From the NCBI GenBank assembly GCA_004335835.1, contig RWJK01001398.1, positions 1 to 31,239 of the forward strand: a stretch of 31,239 bases of DNA, given 5' to 3'. The translations under genes were made by a program, and so were the position numbers. The notes below the pieces were generated by a model. The model had not been told where the DNA came from and did not search any database. It saw only the letters and a list, made by a program, of their open reading frames with translations. Below are positions 1 to 8,417 of this stretch, piece after piece. Within the stretch, counting starts at the first letter, position 1. The number at the start of each line of letters is the position of its first letter. The stretch comes from Scenedesmus sp. ARA3. Lineage: Eukaryota; Chlorophyta; Chlorophyceae; Sphaeropleales; Scenedesmaceae.

Positions 1-85
1 TGCTGCTGCCGCTGCTGCTGCTGCTGCTGCTGCTGCCGCTGCTGCTGCTGCCGCTGCTGCTGCCGCTGCTGCTGCTGCTGCACTC
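1..85. repeat. CTG/CTGCCG triplet tract in kinase intron 2
   Basis: This is an uninterrupted run of CTG triplets with scattered CCG units. It lies directly after the donor of kinase exon 2 (minus strand) and so forms the start of intron 2. It reads as CAG/CGG on the kinase sense strand. No coding role is seen. Confidence 0.9.
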
Positions 86-87
86 AC

Positions 88-1085
88 CTGTCTGGCCTGT
101 GCCCTGTCACCACGCGCAGCAGCTTCACAATGTTTGGATGACTGGCTGCCTGCAGCACCGCCAGCTCCCGCACACTGGTCACTGGAAGGCCCTCCCTGCC
201 CCGCTCAAAGCGCACTTTCTTCAACGCTACAATTTGGCCTGTGGGGATGTGGCGGGCTAGCGGGCAGTGAGGCGGCCAGTGCAGTGCAGGCACAATGTGA
301 ACGCAGGTCAGTGGTGAGCCCTCAGGCCCCCGCTTGAAGCAGAATTTTTTCAAAGCTACAATCTGGCCAGTGGGGATGTGGCGGGCTGGCCGAGTGAGGC
401 AGCAGGGGCAGCAGAGCAGTGCCGTGCAGTGCAGGGCATATGCAGCAGGGCAGGCAGGGTGTGAGTGCAGGCTAGGCACAGGCAGCCTTCCCTGCCTTCT
501 TCAAAGCAACAAATTGACTGATGGGGATGTGGCGGGCTGGCGGGGTGGAGCGGCAGGGGAGGCAGTACATGCAGTGCACAAATGGTGCAGGAGGTCAGGC
601 AGTGTATGAGTGCGCACTGGTCACAGGCGGGCCCTTCCTTTTTTAACCCTGATCAAGCAGCAGCAGCTCACCTCCTTGAACCACGCAGCCACATAGGTGC
701 CAGCTGCACACACATCCCCTCCAGCAAACACACACCAACAGCAGCAGCAGCACCCCCAACAGCTTGCCCTTGTAAACCACGCCGTAGGTGCCTTCGCACC
801 GACAGCAACAGCAAAGCCCCAGTCTCCGCAGCAACTTCTGCTGCTGCAGCAGCAACCTTTGAGCCCTGATCAAGCAGCAGCAGCTCACCCTTGTAGACCA
901 CGCCGTAGGTGCCCTCGCCCACCCTGTGGATCTTCTCATAGTCCAGCACTGAGTCCAGCACAGGCAGTGACTCGGCTGCCGCTGCTGCGGCTGCCGCTGC
1001 TGCTGCTGCTGCTGTTGTGGCGGGGCTGGGCGGGGGCAAGGAGCCCTCTGCTGCTGCTGCTGCGGCTGCTGCTGCTGGGAGAGAG

Positions 1086-1125
<40 letters not shown>

Positions 1126-1132
1126 ATTCCAT
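88..1132 (-). CDS. CDK10/CDK11-like (PITSLRE-type) cyclin-dependent kinase, N-terminal part, runs off left edge
   Basis: Protein kinase N-lobe of the CDK family, which phosphorylates Ser/Thr with a cyclin partner. Exon 1 is 889-1132 and exon 2 is 88-256 (phase 1 junction); the rest lies outside the window. The start is the ATG at 1132. A near-identical frame begins at an upstream GTG (1141), which I rejected. Residues 1 to about 65 are three poly-Ala blocks separated by SLP-type linkers. They are followed by [19 protein letters not shown] (Gly loop), [15 protein letters not shown] (VALKK with the ATP-binding Lys) and LPVTSVREL, the counterpart of the cyclin-binding PSTAIRE/PITSLRE helix, then [19 protein letters not shown] lies closest to the PISSLRE (CDK10) and PITSLRE (CDK11/plant CDKG) groups; the choice between them is inference. 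The catalytic HRD and DFG motifs are outside the window. Intron 1 is packed with partial copies of both exon edges. Confidence 0.82.
257..888 (-). repeat. Kinase intron 1 built of partial copies of the flanking exon edges
   Basis: Read on the minus strand. The 3' edge of exon 1 ([10 protein letters not shown] plus donor, about 889-930) recurs at about 764-803, with the donor decayed to GC. It recurs again at about 669-703, with GTGAGC retained. The block at 861-889 is repeated almost exactly at 645-673, 216 bases away. The 5' edge of exon 2 (acceptor plus [14 protein letters not shown], 206-256) recurs at about 337-389 with the acceptor and reading frame intact, and at about 498-545 with the frame broken. 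A further fragment of exon 2 is at about 608-637. Spacing is roughly 130-150 bases. Confidence 0.8.
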
Positions 1133-1679
1133 GGGCTGCACCAGCTTTCCTGTTATGGCAAATTGCTACCATTACTACGGTGGCAGCCTCTGCTGAGTGG
1201 CACTGCTGCAGCTGCTACTCGTGCTGCTGCTGCTGCTACTACTACTGCTGCTGCTGATGCTGCTGTGCTGGGCAGGGTTGCTGTGGAGCTGCTGCTAATA
1301 CGGTAAAACAGAGCTCCAGCAACTCAGTATTTCAGGGAATGGTATTTGTCAAGCAGCAACTGCAATTGGGCGGCGAGATGACACGAAAAGCAGAGATGCA
1401 GCAAAGGTGGGGCACATGGGGAAGTTGACCCCTAACAGACCCTTCGTACGAGTGTCAGCGAAGCATGCCCTGCGTGTGCTTGCAATATCACAGGCACCCT
1501 TCACCGTTTCTTTTGCTGATCAGCGCTGCTGATAAACCAGTGCACATGCGAAAATGACTGACGTGTTTGTTTTTCTGGGTGGGACCATTGAGAACTCCAA
1601 TGTGAACGTGCTGATGCCGTTCACGGCACACCCAAAAAGTTTATTTTAGAATCTCTGGACTAGTAACAAGGTCCGCATC
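1133..1679. promoter_or_regulatory. Divergent intergenic region between kinase and SET gene
   Basis: These 547 bases separate the kinase start (minus) from the SET start (plus), so the two genes are head-to-head and probably share promoter sequence. The first part (1133-1260) still has CTG/TGC runs. An AT-rich patch lies near 1634-1650, about 30-45 bases before the SET ATG. No convincing TATA box or other known motif is seen. Confidence 0.45.
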
Positions 1680-4236
1680 ATGACAGAAGACACAGCGGTT
1701 GCCATCGAAAGCCGCTCAGGCCTTGGCAACGTGCTGGTTGCTACAAAAGCATTCAAACCAGGTGAGAATTACGTCATTTTGATGAAATCGCAACGTGGGA
1801 CGCCGTCATGATGCTGTGTGCTGGCCACTTCGCACGAGACTGCTGCTGATCTGTTTGTGCTGCAGAGGGCAGGCTGGCTGCTGATTTGCAAGCAGTAGGC
1901 CTTTGCAGAACATGCATAACAGCAGTTTCCTACGAGCAGTGTTGGTCATCTTGTACCCAAGCATACACGTCACTGCACTACAACTGCTTCCCACCGGCTT
2001 GGGCATGCAGTAGCATGCAGCTGCCCAGGGGGTTACCTCACCTGGCGCCCCAGATCCTGCAAGCAACAGCACACAGCAGCAGCAATATGGCAACGTTTAT
2101 GCTGTTTTTAATCTCATTGGTTGTCTCTCTGCTGTCCTGCAGGCGACGTGGTGGTGTGCGAGCAGCCGCTGCTGCACGTGCCGCAGCTGAAGCCATCCAA
2201 CCCGCTGTACAAGCCGCTGCAGGTGCCTGGGGTGTTTGCTTTTGCTTGTAAGTTTGCTGTTGACTTGTTTTGGGCCACATCTCTGATCCAGCACATTTTC
2301 CTGCTGCCTCCTGTTCCGCTGGAAGCACCCGCCTGTCTGCATTCCATGCATTGGCCTCGGTCTCCGCTGCGCAACCCGTCTGCCACACCTTGCCGCTGCT
2401 CATCTGTCTCGCCATCACAACACAACATGCATTTACTGTGACTTTGTCCTCTCACAACATCAACAGGCCTACTTTGAGTCACATGGCATCCCCGCCAGTG
2501 TGGTGCTCAAACTGCTGGCCTTCTTCAGTGCATCGTCAGCAGAACAGTCCCGGGTCCTTGCCTGCGGCAGCCCCGACCCCGCTGCCTTTGCAGATGCCGC
2601 AGTGGTGAAGCAGGCGCAGCTCTTTGCTGGGCTGCTGCTGGAGCACCCGCCTGTGCCGGACTTTCTGGAGCTCGTTGATAGCGCCTGCAAGCAGCAGCAG
2701 CAGCAACTGCAAGAGGAGGAGGAGGCGTTAGATGCGCAGCAGCAGGATGAAGCAGAGGACGGCGGCAAGCAGCAGCAGCAGCAGCAGCAGCAGTGGGGGC
2801 CGCATGACTTGCTGGTGAAGCTGTGGCTGGTGTGGGTGACCAATGGCCACTCCTTCAGGCAGGGCTCCGCACTGTTCCACTTCGGCAGCAAGCTCACACA
2901 CACCTGCGCCGCACCCAACACAGGTGCGGCACATTGTTATTCGGTTGTTGTTAGTACGAAGTAACATCTGTTCAGAGGCGGATCTGCGCTGTTCCACTTC
3001 GGCAGCAAGCTCACACACACCTGCGCGGCACCCAACACAGGTGCGGCCCAGCAAGATGAATATTTTTATGGTTTGTTGTGTTTTTGGCTATTATTGTTAT
3101 TGATTATGCACACCTGTGCGGCGCCCAACACAGGTGTGGTGCTGTGTTATGGTGGTCTTTTGTTTTGCACTGTTTTGCACTGTGGCCACTCCTTCAGGCA
3201 AGGCTCGGCGCTGTTCCACTACGGCAGCAAGCTGACACACACCTGCGCGGCACCCAACACAGGTGAGGGCCAAAATGATGAAAACTTGTTGTTTGTCACT
3301 TGGTGTCATCATGACGCACGACTGTGCGGCACCAAAGTATGTGTGGCGCTGTGTTTCGTACTGTGGTGTTGAAATAATACATTACCACAACTCCTGTTAC
3401 TGCTGCTGCACTGTGCTGCTGCCCACACAGCTTACCGCACAGCATCAGGCGACACAGCACCAGTGCATGGCTTGGGTGCAGGCGACAGCAGCAACGCGCA
3501 GCAGCAGCTCGGCCCAGCACGCCCCACTGCTGCTGCTGCTGCCGGCTATCATGTGGCCTTATCAGATATCCAGCCTGGAGATCTTTTGACCACAAACTAC
3601 CTGGGTTTAGGGCACAAGCGGCTCATGAGCACGCCTGCGCGGCAGCAGCTGCTGCAGAGCAAGTTCCTGTTCAAGTGCACTTGTGACAGGTGCGTGGCGG
3701 CGGAGCGGGTGCACTGCGGGCTGACACCATAACATTTGTAATCATATCATGTCAGCAGCAGCAGCAGCAGCAGCAGCAGCTGACGACGTATGAGGCGGGT
3801 GCACTCTCACTGGCTGGAAGCTGTGCAGCTGTGCAGCTGCTGCCGATAAAGCCGCACTGTAGAAGCACCTTTCTGATCATGTTGGATATGCATGTAGCCA
3901 CCAGGTCATTGACCTGCTGCTGACACTGCTGCAGGTGCACCAAGCAGCGTGACCTGGCGCATGGCATCCCCTGCCCCGCCTGCTCAGGCCCCTTCAGAGC
4001 AGATGACAAACTACTGCAGGAAGATGTGGCTCTGCCAGAGCAACAGCAGCAGCAGCAGCAGCAGTTAGTCGCTGCTGAAGCCGGCGGCAGCAGCGGGACG
4101 CAGTGTGGGTTTGTCTACTGCGACATGCAGCAGCTGCTGGCTGGGATTGCGCAGCCGTGGCAGTGCGAGCAGTGCGGGGAGAGGTTTGCGAATGATCTAC
4201 AGGAGCTGTGGGGCAGGTGCGAGCAGCAGCAGCAGC

Positions 4237-4281
<45 letters not shown>

Positions 4282-6331
4282 GGCGGTAGCAATGCATGGC
4301 AGCAGTTCTTGCTCAGCAGTACAGGGCCGGCAGCAGTGCCTGGCCAGCTGCTGTTGGCCTCTATCCTGTGCCTCATGCGTTTTGTGCGTCAGCAGTTGCT
4401 GGCAAAATTGTGACGCAAGGTGATCTGATGCCTCTCAGGGGGCATTACGCACGCAGGGCCGACAGCTTTTGACTCGCGGCTTATTGATCAGTGCTTGCAG
4501 TGGCGGATGCTGCCTGGTTTGGTACTCGCCACAGGTTGCAGCATTGTCACTGCCCTGATAATGTCTCGATAAGCAGGTTGGAAATGTTTGACACCTTAAC
4601 AAAACTTGTGTTGCTCTTGTTGATCCATGCTGTGCCTGGTGTTATTGCCGCAGGTACTACGCGCGCTCGTACGCCACCATCGAGGGTGACATGGAGGCCT
4701 GGGTAATGCGGCTGGACGAGTCGGTTGACGACATGCCACTAGTGAGGTGGGCTGCTGCTGCTTGCCTTGGCAGCCTTGAAGCTTCATGTGCAGTTTTGAA
4801 TACATGCTCTGCTTCACTGCCTCATCATACGGCACCATCCGCTGCCCCCTGCAGGGTGCCATCCAAGCTTTAAGCTTCAAGATATGGGCAGTGGAGCGCG
4901 CATTGCTTCACCTCACCTTAATCACCTGGACTGGTCATCAATGTATGATGTATATATAAACTCCCTCCTGCAGGGTGCCCTCCAAGCTGCACGAGCGCGT
5001 GGTGGGCATTGTTCGGCTGCTGGGCCCGCGCCACTGGGCGGCCTGGCGGCTGCTGCTGATTGGCACAGAGATGCACTGCGGCGTGCTGGAGCAGGCGCTG
5101 CTGCAGCACAAGGTGCGGCGCGCTTTCGACATGTTGCAGGCCTCCAGCAATGCTGAAACACGTTGCTTTGGTGCAAGGTGTTGCTGCTGCTGAGTGGCAC
5201 AGCTCCTGCAACGATCGACAAGACACTTCTTCACATGCTTTGGATACCCCTGCAAGTTGTATCACACTGTCTTCTTTCTTACAGAGGTTCGAGGCATCCC
5301 TAGGTTTGTCGAAAGCTGAGGGACACATCTGCTGCCATGCTCTTTATTGCTGTAGCTGTCCCCTGCCAGTCCTCCTGTCGTGCCAGCAGTGGACGCCAGT
5401 ACAGCACCAACAGAGCAGCAGCAGCAGCAGCAGCAGCAGCCGGACCGGCAGACTGTCGTGCAGGAGACTGCTGCCGCTGCTGCCGGCTGGGTGGTGCGCT
5501 ACTGCCAGTGCCTGTGGCGTCACATCAGCAGCGTCTATGGGGAAATTGAAGCAGGACAGCTGCTTGGGTACCACTTTGCTGAGGCGTCACAGGTGCGTGT
5601 GTGTTCCTGTTAGGGTTAAGGGTTTAGGCTGGTTGCTGAGTCATAAACCCTGTCAGCCGTTATGCGTAAGGGGAAGTGGAAGCTGGGCAGCTGCTGGGCT
5701 GCCGCTTTGCAGAGGCATCACTGTGCTATTGTAGTGACTAACTTGCTGCTGCCGTTGTTGGCTGGTGAACCCTGCTCAGCATGTGTGGCGCTATGCTTGC
5801 TCTGGGCAGCTCTGCTGTACGCATTCTCTGCCCCACGTGCCCCGTGCTGACAGTGCGGCCATTGGTGCTTTGCTTGATGGTGTTGCTGCTGCATGCTGCT
5901 GTTTTGTGGTACTGCAGGTGCTGCTGCAGGTGGCGTCCTGCCCTGGGCTGCTGGCTGCTGCTGCTGCTGAGTCACTGATGGATGCGGCGCTTGCGCTGCA
6001 GCAGCAGGTGCTGCCAGGCATGCGCAGCTTCATGGGCCCCGATTACTCACCAATGCAGAAGCTACTAGGACACATGGGCCAGCAACAGCAGCAGCAGGAT
6101 GTAGGTAGTGTGCTGGCAGCAGCAGGCGTGCCGAGCAGCAGCGGAGCAGCACCATCAGCAGCAGCAGCGAGTGAAGGGGAGAGGCCTGGGAGGTATGTTC
6201 CTGCAAGCGTGAAGCGCTACCTGCAGCAGCAGGCTGCTGAGGCTGCGCGGGTGCAGGCGTTGGTGACTGAGCTCAAACAATTGGAGTGCGAGGAAGAGCA
6301 GCAGCAGCACCAGCACCAGCAGCAGCAGTAG
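1680..6331 (+). CDS. SMYD-like SET-domain protein without MYND finger (putative lysine methyltransferase)
   Basis: Nine exons: 1680-1761, 2143-2222, 2467-2923, 3431-3689, 3935-4216, 4654-4746, 4974-5177, 5370-5592 and 5918-6331, giving 697 residues. The ATG at 1680 has A at -3. SET domains transfer methyl from S-adenosylmethionine to lysine. Residues 15-39 (GLGNVLVATKAFKPGDVVV...) match the SET N-part. The catalytic-site motif is LTHTCAAPNT (about 197-206). PGDLLTTNYLG (about residue 250) supplies the expected Tyr. The post-SET zinc cluster is FKCTCDRC followed by CPAC. A second CxxC pair is CEQCGERF in exon 5. No MYND Cys cluster lies where SMYD proteins have one. Poly-Gln tracts interrupt exons 3, 5 and 8. 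The C-terminal helix-rich part ends in an AAEAARVQALVTELKQLE segment, which is the first unit of a downstream tandem array. The SET motif departs from NHSCxPN, so activity is uncertain. Confidence 0.8.
2843..3350 (+). repeat. Four to five echoes of SET exon 3 3' end plus donor
   Basis: The last ~80 bases of exon 3 (2843-2923, ending in CACCCAACACAG with donor GT at 2924) recur in the following intron. Copies are at about 2976-3040 (GTGCGG donor), 3108-3133 (GTGTGG) and 3180-3262 (nearly full length, best donor GTGAGG). A decayed copy starts at about 3315. Only the first copy is contiguous with the exon reading frame. Confidence 0.88.
4844..4993 (+). repeat. Echo of SET exon 7 acceptor edge
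   Basis: The real acceptor and exon start (CTGCAG then GGTGCCCTCCAAGCT, from 4974) are preceded about 120 bases upstream by CTGCAG plus GGTGCCATCCAAGCTT at 4849-4869. Splicing to the upstream copy would keep phase but hit a TAA after five codons (VPSKL then stop). Confidence 0.78.
5539..5726 (+). repeat. Echo of SET exon 8 donor edge
   Basis: The 3' end of exon 8 (5539-5592, encoding GEIEAGQLLGYHFAEASQ) is echoed in intron 8 at about 5670-5720. The echo would translate as GEVEAGQLLGCRFAEAS. The donor is not preserved in the echo (CTGTGC in place of CAGGTGC). Confidence 0.75.
5609..5637 (+). repeat. Short telomere-like repeat in SET intron 8
   Basis: Intron 8 holds TTAGGG, TTAAGGG and TTTAGGC in direct succession. 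These are three imperfect units of the plant/green-algal TTTAGGG-type telomere heptamer. The tract is too short to be a telomere and could be chance or a healed break. Confidence 0.5.
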
Positions 6332-6783
6332 GGGTGGTACCTGCAGCAGCAGGCTGCTGAGGCTGCGTGGGTGCAGGCGCTGGTGACTGAGCTCAAGCAG
6401 CTGGAGTGCGAGGAAGAGCAGCAGCAGCAGCAGCAGCACCAGCAGCAGCAGTTGGAGTGGTACCTGTAGCAGCAGGCTGCTGAGGCTGCGTGGGTGCAGG
6501 CGCTGGTGACTGAGCTCAAGCAGCTGGAGTGCGAGGAAGAACAGCAGCAGCAGCAGCAGCACCAGCAGCAGCAGTTGGAGTGGTACCTGCAGCAGCAGGC
6601 TGCTGAGGCTGCGTGGGTGCAGGCGCTGGTGACTGAGCTCAAGCAGCTGGAGTGCGAGGAAGAGCAGCAGCAGCAGCAGCACCAGCAGCAGCAGCAGTTG
6701 GAGTGGTACCTGCAGCAGCAGGCTGCTGAGGCTGCGTGGGTGCAGGCGCTGGTGACTGAGCTCAAGCAGCTGGAGTGGCAGGA

Positions 6784-6819
<36 letters not shown>

Positions 6820-6839
6820 CCTGGTACTACAGCCTAGTC
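6218..6839 (+). repeat. Five-copy 120-123 bp tandem array at 3' end of SET gene
   Basis: Units begin with TACCTGCAGCAGCAG at 6218, 6338, 6461, 6584 and 6707, with periods of 120, 123, 123 and 123, all multiples of three. Each encodes about 41 residues (YLQQQAAEAAWVQALVTELK, then QLECEEE, then poly-Gln). Unit 1 is the coding C-terminus of the SET gene and ends at TAG (6329-6331). Units 2-5 stay in the same frame, with one more TAG at 6467-6469, up to TAG 6857-6859. Copies are almost identical, so the expansion is recent. Confidence 0.92.
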
Positions 6840-6859
6840 CAGCTTTAGCTCACCGATAG

Positions 6860-8417
6860 CTGCAGTTGCAGCTGCGGCCTGAACACTTTGTGCTGTCTCT
6901 GAACTAATTATAAGGTGCAGCAGTTGTGCTTCACACCTGCGCAGTTGCGGCTGATGTCATGGTCAACACTTTGTACACCGAGTGCAGGCTGCACAGTGTG
7001 CATTCGTGATGGAACGGCATGAACATGATCCCCACTCCTGAGTAGATCTACGTAGATGTCTTCTCTAGAGGGAGAGGAGAGAGGGGTGGAGCTTTGAGTT
7101 GGACCTGAACTCGCCAATGAACTCGCCAAGTACAGGCCATGCAGTACAGTGCCATTGTCATTCACACGGGTGCTTGCAATTGCAGCAAAATATGTTGAGC
7201 ATATGCATATGCATGTTTTACGGCCGTGGCTTGTGCCATTGCGTCAATGTCGTGGCAGACCCGTAGTGATCTGAACATTGGTAGCTCGCATCACAATCGC
7301 TGTGCAATTGCGCATTGATACCATTGATTTGCTGATGACACAGTTGGAGCTCCCTCGAGGGCACAGCCGGCTCAATCTATAATTTGATCACACTGGGAGT
7401 CCCGGCCGTGTCAGACGCCATGAAAGATTTGCAATATTCTGCGTTCAAGGGTTGAAACGTTTGTTTTCATTCAATTTTTGTTCTGCGTTGGAAACAGCAC
7501 TAGGTAGGTGTGCCCTGGCAAGCACCTTGAGCTTCGCCATGCACCTGCCAGATCGATTTGATATCAAATTTAAGCTGGATATACCTAGGGCACCGCGTTG
7601 CGTAACGGAGGCAGACAGCATGTCAAGGCGTCACAGTTTATTTCTCTGCAGCCTCATCGAACTTTGGTCAGTCAGTCTGCCAAGCTGTGCGTGAGCATAG
7701 CACGTGGGCCCACCAGAGAGAACTCTGCAGCAGCCGGGGCGACTAAAACAGCACTAACAAGTAAGCACAACACTCAGTAGTATTCGGCCGGTCACTTTTC
7801 TGCAATGGTGAGCGCGGCAGGCTGGCACTTGTTCATTTGCTGCTCACACGCTTGCTGCTCGCAGGCTGAACATGGCGGGCAACGAGGCACAAGCAGCGCT
7901 GCTTCACACACTTATCTTCTTGAATGATCATGTCTGGGCAAGCTCAAGTTGACCCCAACCATTGGCCCGGCAAGCACCACGGCCACCGCCCGAGTGAGTG
8001 TGGTGGATCACGATGCCTGACATCAAACGCTGTAACGTCCCGCTGATATGCTGCTGTAAACGCTGACAAGCTGTCGTAGCAGCACCGGAAGCGCCACATC
8101 ACAGTGGGCAGCGTCGCACCAGCTGTTGATGGCATTTGATAATGTCCTGCTGCTTACCTTTGTCCTGAGTCCCTTTCGTCTCTTATCCCTAGCGCCCAAA
8201 CAAATAAGAAATTTGAGGAGGTCGTGTCTGCAGGTTGCTGAAGCTGTTCTGGCAAAAACAAGGTTTCTCAAGATCTCTGGACCCCGTTTCAAAGCCTCGC
8301 AAACAAGTATTGCTGGCCACGTGCACTCTGGCCTCCTTTTCTTGATGTGTTCAATTTACTGACAGTCAGAAAAGTGCTGCTGCTGCTGCAACTGCTGCCC
8401 GCTGTTGGTGCTGGCAG
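6860..8417. other. Intergenic region plus unresolved 5' end of protease gene
   Basis: No gene is recognisable here. It must hold the promoter and first exon(s) of the protease gene. The best candidate first exon is 8129-8306: the ATG at 8129 opens MAFDNVLLLTFVLS, which resembles a signal peptide. A phase-1 donor (GTATTG) at 8307 would join in frame to the exon at 8418. The donor is unlike those elsewhere in the window, so I do not include this exon. Confidence 0.4.

Noticed and set aside
5285..5369. Strong-looking acceptor TTCTTACAG|AGG before SET exon 8
   Set aside because: Joined to exon 7 it reads into TAG after six codons. The acceptor CTGCCAG at 5367-5369 keeps phase and leads into the conserved downstream part.
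4249..6469. In-frame TAG codons within CAG-rich sequence, suggesting UAG might encode Gln
   Set aside because: One of the TAGs replaces TTG rather than CAG, the TAG near 4249 lies after a good splice donor, and the lipase ORF ends naturally at TAG (25376-25378). Ordinary nonsense changes explain all three.
6218..6839. Regular direct repeats considered as a CRISPR array
   Set aside because: Units are 120-123 bases, contiguous, coding-like and without unique spacers in a eukaryotic intron-rich context. It is a tandem minisatellite.
7452..8362. Several short frames upstream of the protease gene
   Set aside because: None shows a domain. Only 8129-8306 has a signal-peptide-like start and a phase-compatible donor, and it is mentioned as a candidate only.
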